The translations under genes were made by a program, and so were the position numbers. Positions 13,200 through 25,362 of a stretch of 64,000 nucleotides of DNA are shown one piece after another. This DNA is from Ulota crispa (lineage: Eukaryota > Streptophyta > Bryopsida > Orthotrichales > Orthotrichaceae). The notes under the pieces are model-generated. The model was not told where the DNA came from. It saw nothing but the letters and a program-made list of their open reading frames with translations, and did not search any database. The stretch is taken from assembly GCA_963920765.1 (NCBI GenBank), contig OY987245.1:21406727-21470726 (forward strand), in the 5' to 3' direction. Numbering within the stretch: the first letter of the stretch is position 1; each line of letters starts with the position of its first letter.

Positions 13200-14430
13200 A
13201 TGTCTTTTTGAAGAAGAATGCCGACATGCTACTGGAGCACCGACCATATAATTGTGCTATAGATTTGGAGGAAAGAGCACAATCTCATTTTTGTCCAATT
13301 TATAACTTATTACAAATGGAGTTAACAAAACTACGGAATTACATTGACAAGAATTTAGCCAAAAATCTCATTTGTCACTCCAAATCGTTTGTTGGAGCGT
13401 CTATTCTATTTGTAGAAAAAAATGATGGCTCTTTACAAATATGCATAGGTTTTTGAGGTCTCAATAAGATGACAAAAAAGAACCTCTATCTATTATCTTT
13501 GATCTCTAAATTTTTAGATCAATTTGGAAATGCAAAAGTCTTTACTAAAATTAACTTACACATTGCTTACAATCTTATAAAAATTAGAGAAGGAGATAAA
13601 TGGAAGATGGCATTTTATACAAGATATGGCTATTTTGCGTATAATATTATGCCTCAACAATCTTTCAGCATATGATGAATGACATCTTTTGAAAGCATCT
13701 TAACAACTTTACTGTTATTTACTTAAATGATATTTTGGTATTTTTCAAAAATGAAGAAGATCATGCAAAACACGTTTATTTAGTCTTTAAAAAACTACGC
13801 AAACGAGGACTCTATGTCAAATAAAAAAAGTGTTTATTTCACTAAATTAAAATGAAATTTTTAGGATTTATTGTAACTATTGAGAGCTTGAAGATAGATC
13901 CTAAGAAGGTGGAAACTATCTTATATTAGAAAATTCCACACACTATTAGAGATGTACAATGTTTTCTTTGTTTTGCTAACTTTTATCGAGTCTTCATCAA
14001 GAGCTATTTTCGAGTTGCTGCTTTACTCACTCGGTTCACTAATAAGGATAAACTTGACTAGAGACTATTAGTGGAGAAAGTTTTTCAGGATTTAAAGACC
14101 GCATTTACTGCTGCTTCTATTTCAATACATTCAAATTTTTCAAATGCATTTTATTTGAAAACCGATGCCTCAGATTTTGCTTTGAAAGCTATACTTTTGT
14201 AAATGGGAAAAGACAAGAAGCTTCATTCCATTGCCTTCTACTCTCAGAAATTTTCTGCTGCCAAGATCAACTATGAAATTCACGATAAAAAACTTCTTGC
14301 TATTATGGATTTCTTTCAGGAGTGGCGTCATTTCCTCGAAAGAGCTACGCACCCAATAACTATTTATACAGACCACAAGAATTTGGAATACTTTATGTCA
14401 TTCCATATTTTAAATCGGCGTCAAGCTTGA
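13200..14430 (+). pseudogene. Gypsy fossil: reverse transcriptase and RNase H remnant
   Basis: Recognisable words are HRPYNCAIDL, GASILFVEKNDGSL, a Leu-Asp-Gln region with GNAKVFTKINL, and an RNase H stretch with [12 protein letters not shown]. These match chromovirus RT and RNase H blocks. The region is broken and serves only to classify the element. Confidence 0.75.
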
Positions 14431-14436
14431 TGGAAT

Positions 14437-15573
14437 ATGTCTTTATCCCAGTTTGACTTTATTATCACCTATCGACCGGAGAAGCAACAAGGATTATCTG
14501 ATGTTTTATCAAAAAAATCATATTTTGCATCCAAGGTTAGAAAAACAGCATTTGATCAAGAACGTAGAATTTTGTTGAAACCAGAATTATTTTGTTTTTA
14601 TGCTACAGTTATACCATCACCTATAGATGAGGACTTCCTCAACCAAATGCGCGTTGCAACTATTGAAAATCGTGTAGTCTTTGATATCAAGCGTTGCATT
14701 GGTAAAAAAAAAAATTTTAAGGTGAATAGAGAATTTTTATATTTCAAAAAACATTGGTTTATCCTAGAAGGTCCAACACAACTTTGCTTTCTTCAATCCC
14801 ATTATGATTTTTCAACTACGAAACATTTTGGATACAATAAGATTTTGGAACTTATTTCTAGAGATTTTTTGTGTCCCCAAATGTGGAAAGATGTAAAAAA
14901 TTTTGTTACCTCTTGTGACATTTGTTCAAGATTCAAGAATCATTGGCATCACTTTTACGGACTTTTGCAACCGTTGTCTATTCCATGTCGATTGTGGTCT
15001 AAAGTTTTTATGGATTTTATCATAAATTTGCCGCCATCAAATTCATTCGACAGCATCTTTATTGTAAAGGATTGATTTACGAAAATGATACACTTTGTCT
15101 CTTGTAAGAAGACTTCATCAAGTGAAAATACGGCAAGACTATTTCTTGATAATGTATATCAATATCACGATTTACCAAACAATATTGTATTAGATTGAGA
15201 ACCTGAATTTGTATAAAAATTTTAGAGACATTTTTTCAAGATATTAAAAATAGAGATTAATCTCTCTTCAGCTTTCCATCTTTAAACTGACGGTTAAACA
15301 AAACGAGCCAATCAAATCTTTGAGCAATATTTACAATATAGTATCAATTATTAGCAAGACAACCGAACAACATATTTGCCGTTAACGGAGTTTGCATACA
15401 ACAACACTTTTCATGCTTCAATTCAACAAACACCATTTTATTCCAATTATAGCTATCCTCCAAAACTTGATTTGTTACGTTCATCAGCAAATAGTAATCC
15501 AGCAGCTAATGACTTTGCAAGGCAATTATCACAAATTAAAGATATTTTGAAGCTTCAATTACAATCCGCCTAA
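14437..15573 (+). pseudogene. Gypsy fossil: integrase remnant
   Basis: An H..H...C..C zinc-binding arrangement is visible (GYNKILELISRDF, then VTSCDICSRFKN). It is followed by the start of the integrase core (MDFIINLPPSNSFDSIF) and a later segment with LTEFAYNNTFHASIQQTPF, the usual end of the core. The gene is broken. Confidence 0.75.
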
Positions 15574-15869
15574 AAGTCTTACAAAACAACTGCAGACAAA
15601 TATCGCAATCAAGCACCTGATTTTCAAATCAAAGATAAAGTATGATTTATTCAACGAAATATTAAGACCAAGCGACCATGTGACAAGTTAAACTACCAAA
15701 AATTGGGACCATTTGTCATTCTAAAGCAGATCAATCCAGTGGCATACTGTTTGGAGCTACCAACTTCTATGAAAGTACATCCAGTTTTTCATATATATCT
15801 TTTAAAACTTTATTGACAGTCACATTTTTCAGAAAGAATATAACTCCGACCGCCAAGTGTTGAAATTGA

Positions 15870-15990
15870 GAACCACGATAAATATGAGGTAGAACAAGTA
15901 TTAGAAGTTTACAGAGACAGTGTTTAATTTGCAAGGAGGAAGAAAAGCATCTACTTTGAATTCATGTAACTTTCGGACAGTAGCTTAGAT
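15870..15990 (+). pseudogene. Gypsy fossil: chromodomain remnant
   Basis: The sequence after the integrase reads PPSVEIENHDKYEVEQVLE, matching the start of a chromodomain (an E.E.EYEVE.IL pattern). This is what places the element among chromoviruses, whose chromodomain is thought to direct integration into heterochromatin. The region is broken. Confidence 0.6.
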
Positions 15991-16589
15991 TGAGTTGAAA
16001 TTTAGTAATATTTTAGAAAGTTAGAAGAGCTTTCTAAATTGCTATTACACTTAGCATTTGGATCTTTGAGCCATTTGTAGCACTAGATAGAAGGTTGCAA
16101 CTTTTCTAGGACTTGTTATATGTGATTTTTTCCATTGTTTTTATTAAAACATGAAGACTTGAAGACATGAAGACCTGAAGATCTGTAGATATGAACACTT
16201 TAAGAGGAATGTTTTGGGTTTATTTTTTATGTATGTGTGGGATGTAGCTTTGTTATTCTTAGCCGGTTTTGGAGGCTTGTTTGTTAATTCATTTCTTTTT
16301 TGTTTTGTAAACCTTGTTGCGGACAGTTTGCATTAAACTAAATTTAACCCCATTTATTGTCGTGGTGACAAAGTGAGATTGATCACCCACATGGTCAAGA
16401 CTTGCTTTATTCTTACGATTTTGAGTTTTGGCTAGTAGATCATGAATTTGATTTTAGGATCCCTTCATACGGACAGCAGCTTATGTCTGCTGTCCCGATC
16501 TATCCGTTTCGTATCCAATGGATTCTTATTCCTACCTTCACTTTTATATATCTAGAGCTAGCTACAGGATAAGCCAACGGAAGACTAAA

Positions 16590-17351
16590 GATTTGAAGAG
16601 TGAAAATCAAGACCGACAACGATTTTAGTCAACAACGCACGATTGCAGCGAGACACCATGCGTGTTCCCTAGGCACGCTCCTCTCAACCCGACAGCGGAT
16701 GTAGTAGATGCACCTGGATGGAAAAGGGTTTTACAAAAGGAAGTGCACAAAAGAAGAGTACTACCTGGAGTGGAAGATGACAAAGAGATGGAGTTGTTGG
16801 GAATGGAAGAAAATTATCAATTCCAGGGGCTAATGCCAAAAAAGGATATTAGTGAAGAGCCTATTTTTGTATCATTGACAAGGCAAAACGTAAGGTTAAA
16901 AAAGCAACTTGTACCAGGGCGGTATAGATCATCTAGTTTACTTGGTACAAAAACAAGTAACAAAGGAAATAGTATGGGGATAGGTCATGAGAACAACAGC
17001 ACCAACGTGGTAAACAAAATTCGAAGAGGTCAGTCATCTGGGCAGGCAAAAAATGTCAATCATGGTAGACGTTATTTGAGTGTCATTTTTTGTAAAGTAG
17101 TCGGTGCTAGTGACGAAGACATCAAGGTAGAGCGTTGTCATTCGAGAAGGTCTGAACCACGTTTAAGTCAACAAACGGTAACAGAAGAAAGAACAAACAG
17201 TGATGACAGAATTGAGTGTTCAGATTATTGACAGAGACCGAGCCCTAACAACTATGAAGAAAATTTTGATTCAGGCAATAGTGCAGACAGTGAGTATACT
17301 TATTCTATTTCCAGTTATATAAGCAAATATGAGGGTAACTATACAAAAAGG
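16590..17351 (+). pseudogene. unrecognised hydrophilic exon ending at a splice donor
   Basis: An open frame (ATG at 16662, stop at 17229-17231) encodes 189 charged, Ser/Arg/Lys/Asn-rich residues with no hydrophobic core, signal peptide or motif I recognise. The same frame continues after the stop with acidic and Ser/Tyr-rich sequence to AAAAAG|GTAAGG at 17351/17352, a good donor. That suggests an exon broken by one stop. It lies just past the Gypsy fossil and could be the displaced disordered part of a transposon gene (for example the second CACTA product) or of a host gene. No function can be assigned. Confidence 0.35.
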
Positions 17352-20087
17352 TAAGGCTGCTAAATTATTTTTCATGTAGTATCGAAATGTCTGAATTTTG
17401 CAATCTCATGAGCAGAGTAATTTCGAAGTATTGCCTTAATCAGTGCAAAATGCAAGGATAACATATACGTATGTCATAGGTATAGAAAAATGTGTTGAAA
17501 GAAGGATTTATTACATTAGTTAAGATAGAAATAACAGTACATCTTGTGATAAATTAAATGTGCATGGAGTAATTTAGAACACAGACTCTTAAAAGCTGTA
17601 GAAGTGTACCTACATTGAATATTACGACTGTATTTTCCTACTGTGCTCTTTTGGAATATATTACAGAAAGTGTTAATAGAAGTAGTGCGTGAATCTTGCA
17701 GGAATAGCGGAGAGGAGGCATGAAAGTTTGAAGAGTGTGTGTGGAGGTATTGGTATATGTTTCAAGAGGAAAAGTGCTTGGACATTCAGACCATAGTGTG
17801 TATTTCAAATGAAGCATAGGTTTGTAGAGAAGGAAGGGCTGGGATTTCAATATAGCGTGCATCGCAATTGTAGAAGATTGCTTTGTAATTATGTAAGACC
17901 AGAAGCCCATGATGTTCTTGTTGGCTTTGTCTATTTTGTGTCAAATTGTGTAAGGTATTCAGAAATAGAGCATGTCTTTCTCATGGACATTGGTGACTTA
18001 GTTGAAATTGCCATGAGTTCCCTTATTGCGGGTCATGTGAGTTAAGTGTTGCGATTCTGTAAAAAACACACAATTGTTGCTGTGATTTTGATGATCTAAT
18101 TTAATTTAAACCTCCATATTGAGAATGAAGTCAAAAATGCGTCACTGCTGTATTTGAACTTGCAGAAGCATCGTTGAAGTAGATAATTATAAGTCTATGT
18201 AATAAACATGGGAATTGAAATTTTTGTTGAATAAATCTGAGAAAAGAATGTGGAAAAATACAAGCTAAAAGCCTGTACATGATGTAGAACAGAGACGGTC
18301 CAAAGAGTCGTCCAAACCCAGTCCAAAGTCATCTAGTCTTCTAGGACAAATGAATGATTTCCTCAGTTTATCATTTATCAACATTTATTGTTTGACTTTG
18401 TGTCATGTGTGGAAAAATGGAATGACGTGATTTGTTACTGATAAGTTAAGAGCAATTTAGACTGTACTATGGAAGAGAAGGTCATATTTAGCTCCTACGT
18501 GGACTTCTCATAAATATTTGGATCCTAGGATGTCAAAAAAGTATTCCATATAACTGGGGAGAACCAATTTTTTACAAGCATCTCAATTTTGAATCACTAT
18601 AAATAGTGAATCCATGCTTTACAGCACTCCAAGTCAACGTGGCCATGAGAGTCCATTATCATAATGAAAGCATTGGAAGAACATTCTACCCATGACCAAT
18701 AACCATGAAGTTTTGGGTGACAGTTTACGTTCTTGTCAAAACGGACATGAAACTATCAGATCTCTGTCATTTTTATACCCATTCCTTTGTGGTGTATCAT
18801 CTCTACAAATATTGGATTCAATCCAAGGGTTAGATTGGAAGATTATAACAAGAATGTAAAGGGTACTACAAGGAAACCAATATTTTGGAGTAGTTGAAAT
18901 TGTGCTTTGATTGGCTCTTTTGGACACATAACATTTCAAAAAGTTGGCATCTTATGCTCATTCTCAAGGTAACCAAAGTTCCACATGCATGGAAACTAGT
19001 CTTGTATTTATAAGATTAAAAATGAATGAAAATACGGTCTTGCAATATAGTGATCACTTCACTATTAAATTTCAAAAATTGCGAGTAAAATTGATGATTT
19101 TCACAAATCTAAAGCCAAAATACAACATTACAACTCCAAGACCACCCATGGTTTGAAATTTTTTGTAAATTCAACAGTGACTCTTCTTCTAAATTTGAAA
19201 ACACCACTACATAGCTAACTTGTTTCTCTTTCAAATGAGCCAAAGTTCAAATGACTCTTTACATTCCTAAGTTCATAAATGGCCATTTTCAAAAACAATC
19301 AACCCATTTTGGGTTGCTGAAAATTTTAAGGATTAATCAATAAGATTTGGATTTCTTCACTTCAAAATTTCAATTCATATGTGCTGCTATTTTGTGTTGA
19401 GTCTTCAATGAGACAAGATTGTATCTACACACCACATATGATAATAGACTATGTCAAAATCCTCCATTCATGCAAATCCAAATACAAATTTGATATACAA
19501 AATTGACCAACATCATGAAAACAACCAAGTTGTCCAACACAAAGGTTGCAAAAGCCAACCCAAGTTACAAACTCTTTGCTAAACAACTATGTTATTTTTT
19601 TTTGCCAAAATAATTCTAGCTAGATGTGAGAGCTAGAGTGCCCAGATTATATATTTACAAAATTTACAAATTTGTGACAATCTAATCACAACTCTAAACT
19701 TTTTTACAATTACAAGTAATCTCTCTTTGGTAGATGTATGTATGTAGGTAGAAAATAAGTCCCTTTTTTGGTTGCAAAGTATCATGGCCACATATGTAAT
19801 CTACATATTTACAAATAATAGAAGTTCCACATCCATATGAGTCACTCATCTTTTCACATGAATGACCAAATTCCAACCAATAAAGCATGTTTCACTCGTT
19901 TGCTTGTGAAATAGAAAGTATAACATTGTGCAACACAACAAGCTCTAAAAATGGAGTCAACTCATTTACTAATTGTTTCAATGCTAAAAATGACATTCAC
20001 GAGACTTTGTATTTAACATATGGTGAGTAGTATGCCATGTATTGGCTTCTATGACACTACTATACACATACTAAAGGGCTTGGCCCA
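17352..20087. other. AT-rich stretch without a recognisable gene
   Basis: Only short frames without similarity to known proteins are present, on either strand. No inverted-end element could be closed here. The 17638-17910 minus and 17809-18045 plus frames overlap each other and neither looks protein-like. Confidence 0.45.
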
Positions 20088-20827
20088 CTAAAAGTAATCA
20101 TCCCCTAGCAGCACTCGAGGCAGAATTCCATAGCGTTTGGATAACAACCACTAGTAAAAAAACAAGTCCTAAATGACTAAGTGACAATGACTGCAATGAC
20201 TATACAACAACTATAAAATGACTGTAAAATGACTGTACAGTCATGGTTTAGTCATTGTCACTTAGTCATTGAGGACTTGTTTTTTTACCTGTGAGCTCCT
20301 CCGCTCTTCTGCAGATCCCAAGGAAGCAAAATCATATGGCTTTACAAACCACCACCATTCTTTGCATAAGACTCTGTAGCAATCCAAAGATGTCAAGAGC
20401 TCACAATGCCAACCTTGTTCGAACGACTCCTCTACAGCAAGTAGCGGCACCAACAATACCATGACAAACCTTCCTGCGCTTCACCCTTGCGACCTAGGTC
20501 ACAATGGCCCTAGCCGTCCTTGACCTAATCCATACTCACCTCAACTCAGCCACTACTAGTCATTTACTCACGACTCGCTCCCAACGCAGCTACTTCTCAC
20601 CCAGGCTCATTTAGTCACTGCCCCACGCAGCAATGACAATCTAGCCTCTCTTCTATTTTATCCACTAGAGTAGAAGCAGCCAATTTTCATCCCTCACGAG
20701 GTTTCCGGCTTTTTCCCCTATTAAGGGGTTTTTTCATGTATTCCGTATCATTTCTTTATACGATGACCAACGTCTTGGGACGATCCCGGTTTCCTCCCAC
20801 GAGGACTTTTCCCTAAAAGTAATCATC
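20088..20827. mobile_element. GC-richer block bounded by 15-bp direct repeats
   Basis: CTAAAAGTAATCATC occurs exactly at 20088-20102 and again at 20813-20827. It bounds about 710 bp that is richer in G+C than its surroundings, as an insertion with a long target duplication would. The inside holds a CACTA-type foldback (20149-20293). Near the right end (20698-20760) there is a sequence reminiscent of the terminal hairpin of plant Ty1/Copia LTRs (TTCCGGC, CCCCTATTAAGGGG). The element type is uncertain: an old LTR fragment or a retroposed piece are both possible. Confidence 0.4.
20149..20293. mobile_element. short CACTA-type foldback MITE
   Basis: The block is almost entirely an inverted repeat. 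It begins CACTAGTAAAAAAACAAGTC and ends with the complement of CACAGGTAAAAAAACAAGTC, and the arms continue matching through the word AATGACTAAGTGACAATGAC. CAC...GTG ends and imperfect 3-bp flanks (AAC/AGC) fit the CACTA superfamily. There is no coding content. Confidence 0.5.
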
Positions 20828-21383
20828 AAATTGTTTGAACCATGTATTGACTATAAGAAATGGCAACACATCACTACCTAGCTACAAACAATTCACAATA
20901 ATCTACAAAGGGTGGAATTTGCCTTTAACCCAAAAAGTAACCAAAGTCTAAATAAAAGTAGAGGTAACAAACATATTTCATCTCCATCTAAAGCCATAGC
21001 TACAAATTCTGTGCAACAATATTCAAATGTCTCAAAAAACAAGTGAGGCCTCTCTCACGTGTCTCACTTAGCCAAGTGAGAGAGATTCAAAAAACCACTA
21101 AACAAAATAACCTGTAATGAATATGAACAAATATCTTTACAAAATTTTAATCATTGTCAATTTGAATCATTGAAATAATAAATTTGTCAAAAATGTGCTT
21201 AAATAACTCACTTGTGTTAAGTTAGGGAATATATTGAATTATAGAAACCTAGTATTTATTCTTTCAAGTTATAATAACTATGAGTTCAAATCTCTAAATC
21301 CTCAATTCTTTAATTTTATTCCTTGATTTAATTCTATAAAGTTTAGCCTTGGATTTTGGAACGTGTCCATGTGCATTTGGAAT
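20828..21383. other. AT-rich stretch without a recognisable gene
   Basis: I see no coding or repeat structure that can be supported here. Confidence 0.45.
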
Positions 21384-22196
21384 TTAACCCCTAAATGACC
21401 AAGCTTTTGTTTGTTTGTAAAAATCACTAAAAATGGCTGTTTTTAGTAGAATGAGTAGAAAGATAGGAAAAATAGGGTTTTTTTTAACCAACCATAAAAT
21501 CTTGCCCTAAACTACTGGAAATTATTTGTGAAAAACAAAAATCCTCACTTTAGATGAGGAGTGAGATATTGACATAAGAAGTAAAAAAACAAAAGTCTTT
21601 GACCACTCTCATAACAAAAAAATTGCTCTACACAATGTTGAAGTTTAATTGCTTTTCATAGATGACCAAGTTAGGTATGTGTGGAAGAATTTTCAAATGA
21701 ATTAGAAGTGTTCAACATATTTCAAAAAATCTTTGAATGCCAAAAAGTCATAAAATTACAAATACATTAGACAAAATTAGAGGATTTATGTAAAAATTGT
21801 AAACTTGAATCATACTACTCGAAAAGGTGAAACCAATGAATCTAAGCATACTGCAATTTGGAAAAACAAAAAAAATAAAATATACAAATTGCACAAAAAA
21901 ACTGTGTACCAAATTTTACAAGGGGCAAAAGAAATGGAAGGTTGGGAGTCTCTCAAGACAGTCCCCTATCATTACACTAGTCTACTCTCCTTTGTCCAAC
22001 TGGTCACACTTTGTACCCGTAAAGGCCAATTTCCATGGAGACTAGTGTCAGGTAGAGAGGAATACGCTTTGGAAATACGCAGGGTATTTGGCTGCAACTT
22101 AGTGTAGTTGGAGTTTTCAATTTTAAGTTCCAATAAGAGTTTTTGAGAACATTTGCTCTCCAGAATAGCTTCCAACTATTGCAGTCTCTCTATAAG

Positions 22197-22385
22197 ATTT
22201 CTAGAGACAATGTTCTCTCTAGAATAAGCACGATTGCCTACTGTAAATTCTAGATGGATATTCTAGAGACAATGTTGTTTCTAGAATAGGCGCGATCTAT
22301 ACTTCAAACTCTAAATGGAAATTTTAGAGATAATGTTGTTTCTAGAATGGACGCGTTTGTCTACTTCAATCAAAACCTCTAAATC
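22197..22385. repeat. three tandem units of about 61 bp
   Basis: Three consecutive units each begin TTYTAGAGAYAATGTT and contain TCTAGAAT, followed by a CGCG/ACGA-like word and an AAAYTCTA tail. The units are diverged by about a fifth. This lies inside the extra DNA within element H1. Confidence 0.65.
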
Positions 22386-22439
22386 TCACTTCAAACTATA
22401 CTATTATCCAAAATTAAAAGAAAATAAAATGAAGTTTCT

Positions 22440-23150
22440 TCTCCCTCTTAGGCAAACCAACCACTGTCTCTTTGAAGCTCTATAACTTTTGTATTATAGC
22501 TTTAAAATACAAGTGTGATAGCAATTTGAAAAGCTGATACTATCAAATACAACACGTAAAAATTTCACCAAAAATTAAGACTTTGTCTAAAAGTTATAGC
22601 AAATCAATGTTTGAATAGAGAAAACTACCTAACCTCTCAACTTCTACAAATTATAATTCTCTTGAAAATCTTTCAAATGATTTGATTGATAATAATTTGA
22701 AATTTTAATTTAATAAGCTAATACTTCTAAATTTTTCAAAAGAAAATTCCAAACAAGCCAAAAGTTATGGCTCATCAAAGTTGCGGCCTTCTTCTTGTAA
22801 AAAGATAAACTACCTCCAAACTTTTACTTAACATAACTTCTTCAATAATCCTTTAAATAACATGTGTAATATCAAATTGAAGAGACAATCTTACAAGCTA
22901 TTATCCCTACAAATTTCAAAAGAAAACATCAATTTCACAAGTAGTTATGACTCTTCAAAGTTACGGCCTCCTTTTCACCAAAGACATGCAACCTCTAAGC
23001 ATTTGCTCCTCCATATCTTCCTCTTCAAAGCTCCACTTTTCAAGTTTGATAGCTTTTTTGAAAGCTTATATAATGATCTTCACTTCCTAAAATTTTTGTA
23101 ATAAACTAACAAGTTGTCTAGTTTCTATGGTTGAACAAAATCTCCACCCT
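22440..23150. repeat. degenerate tandem array with a period near 180 bp
   Basis: Word pairs recur about 180 bp apart. AAAGTTGCGGCCTTC (near 22779) and AAAGTTACGGCCTCC (near 22959) are one pair. AACTACCTAACCTC (near 22624) and AACTACCTCCAAAC (near 22810) are another. Each unit also carries an AACTTYTxCAA...TTTGAAAA..CT region. About four diverged units are visible. There is no coding content. Confidence 0.5.
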
Positions 23151-24466
23151 TTCACATAGGAGGCAGCAAACCTTCCTCCATTCAAACAAGCACAACTTTT
23201 GAATGCTAACTCCAAATTAAGCAAACATACAATTTTTGGAAACCTCACACAAAGATGCACAAGTTCCACAAATCTCACTTCATAGTTCAACATATACAAT
23301 GAGTTATGGCTTCTGCCACATTCGGATCACTTCTCTCCACTCTCTACTACACTTGAAAAGATTTGGATACTTCCTAGGATGCCTTGGGCACATGGGTCAG
23401 CCCATACCCTTCTCACATGGGTGGACATATTCCCATTGGATCCCATAACTTACTCTTATCATTATCTTGAGGTTATTCTACCTCAAATTTTAGATTAAAG
23501 GCAAAATGTCTTAAGATTTCTCTCAAACTACTTCCACCAAAGATATCTACTTCATTTCCTTTTCCATTTCTTAATAAAAAACAAAGATAAAACAAATACC
23601 ACCGCAAAGTGGCTACCTGCCCTCATGGGCATACAAAAGCGCTAAAAGCTTATCTTCAGTCGCCAAGCCGTAGACTTGGTTGGCTGGAGAAGCAATGGTC
23701 TTTTTCCGCCACTTTTACCTCAACTCTTCATTTATTGAAATCAAAATCAAATTAGATATTAAATGTATATTTACATGATAGAAACATCTCTATCAAGACA
23801 TCGGAACTGGAGGGGACCTCTAAGCTAATTTCGAGCAGAGTCAAGGAAAATTTCTGAAATCTTTATTAGACATAGAATTTAGAAAAGAACCTCTAGTCAA
23901 GGATCTATGCTTCCAAGATTGCAAATCAACTTTTGCAGAATCAGAGGCTAGAGGTCTAGTCCAGACCCCTTCAGCCCCCCCATGGAAATTGGCTCTAAAT
24001 ACTAACTCTCTTTGGAGTTAACAGCCACTTACAAAGAAGTGGCCCTACCCAAACTGCCCCTTTTCCCCTAGTTTTGATAAGTTCCTGCTTAACTTTTTCA
24101 CCAAATATCATAATGAAAAAAAAAATTAGATGCCCACACAGGTTTTTTAATGCCACACATTCAATAGAAGTTTCAAAAATCTTACAAACTAGTACAATTG
24201 TAAATACATGCCCAAAATCTCATTTGTCCTCCAAGGGGATAATGTTCCTTTAGAGGTTAAATACTTGCAAGATTGTGTCCTAAAATAGTTGATTTCCCTA
24301 AACCATGCTTTTACAATTTAAAATATTTTTGCTATCTTTCATTTTGTTTAAACAATTGTAAGGAATATCAATTAGCATGTAGCTAAAATCATTGTTTTAT
24401 AGTACAATACCAAGCAAACATGAATTGTCTGATGTTGTTCAAAGAGCTTGGCATAATACATAGTAA

Positions 24467-25192
24467 AATTTGGATTTTGTTGTTTTGAATCATAGAGATT
24501 GATCCTTACGCAATCCCAACCAAGCATACCAAATTTTGATTCTAAAAAATCAAAAATCCTATTTTTGGTGAATTAATTTGAATTGAATCCATGATTTTAC
24601 ATGAAAACTGATTGAAGAAAATTGGTGACGAATTCTTGAGATCTAATTGCTTAGATGTACAGGAAACATCTATATGCACCTTTTTATGTTAAAACAAATA
24701 CCTCTAAGAAACAAAATTATGATTGACAAAAAGTTCATAGGTTGTGGTAGGACCACAATTTTAAAATAGATATTCTTGTTTTTAAACTAGCTTTTGGCTA
24801 AGTAAACACATTGTCATGTTCAAAGGTACAAACTTAGCCATAGTATATGAGCAAAGGAACAAAATTTGATTATCATATATAAACATTTACTTTACAAAAT
24901 TTGAACACATTCATCTGAACATTGAAATCATTATAAAAGGAGTTTAGGAGCATTTTCTGAAAATGCTTGTTAAAAAGACAGATGTGTGTATGAGTACCTA
25001 CACATCCATCCAATCAAATCTCAAAATTTCATCACAAATTTTCTTTAATCACTTTTCATGTAAATCATGAATTTAATACAAAATAATTCATCAAAAATAG
25101 GCTTTTGATTTTTTGGAATCAAAATTTGATATGCTTGATTGGGATTGCATTAGAATCAATTCTAAATAATTCAAAATAACAAAATACCAATT
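24467..25192. mobile_element. element with about 200-bp inverted arms
   Basis: The arms at about 24467-24668 and 24983-25192 are inverted copies of each other at roughly 80% identity. Shared words include GCAATCCCAAYCAAGCATAY and AAATTTTGATTC. A spacer of about 315 bp separates them. Long terminal inverted repeats are typical of Mutator-like non-autonomous elements, but no 9-bp target duplication could be recognised, so the family is open. Confidence 0.5.
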
Positions 25193-25362
25193 ACACTCCG
25201 GATTAACAAAGTTCTTAAAATGACATAACAGAGTGTTCGAGGACTTGTTGGAGGGTATACAGCACATCGATAAAAAAAATTGTAAAGCTATGAGAGCATG
25301 CTACATGGCAGGGGATGAAAGCTATCCCAAGAGCCGGCTCTTGCTTGCTCCCCCATGACCGT

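Larger units (their letters stand above)
11084..16560 (+). mobile_element. Ty3/Gypsy chromovirus fossil, heavily broken
   Basis: Parts lie in order on the plus strand: a Gag remnant (about 11559-12330), the end of a retropepsin-like region (about 12700-13130), reverse transcriptase (about 13200-14050), RNase H (about 14100-14430), an integrase with a zinc-binding HHCC region (about 14430-15600) and a chromodomain remnant (about 15870-15990). The RT begins with the word HRPYNCAIDL, typical of chromoviruses, so the family is Ty3/Gypsy, chromovirus branch. A degenerate Met-tRNA primer-binding-like word (GTATCAGGGCC, about 11354-11364) marks the 5' side. A purine-rich tract before TGTTTTGGG near 16200 may mark the start of a 3' LTR. 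No matching LTR pair could be seen, so the outer limits are approximate. It carries on the order of ten or more breaks across all parts and looks old. Confidence 0.8.
21384..24260. mobile_element. TTAA-flanked element H1, with a large nested insertion
   Basis: The left end is TTAA then CCCCTAAATGACCAAGC. The right end is CCTTTAGAGG then TTAA (24257-24260). The outer parts (21388 to about 21950, and about 24088-24256) match the elements at 25572-26505 and 37838-38770. This shows that about 2.1 kb between them (roughly 21955-24085) is extra and probably inserted later. TTAA target duplication with ends starting CC is the piggyBac pattern. No transposase is present. Confidence 0.6.

Noticed and set aside
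11084-16560. A matching LTR pair for the Gypsy fossil
   Set aside because: Candidate starts (TGTTAGGG at 11084; TGTTTTGGG near 16209) do not align with each other, so LTRs were not annotated.
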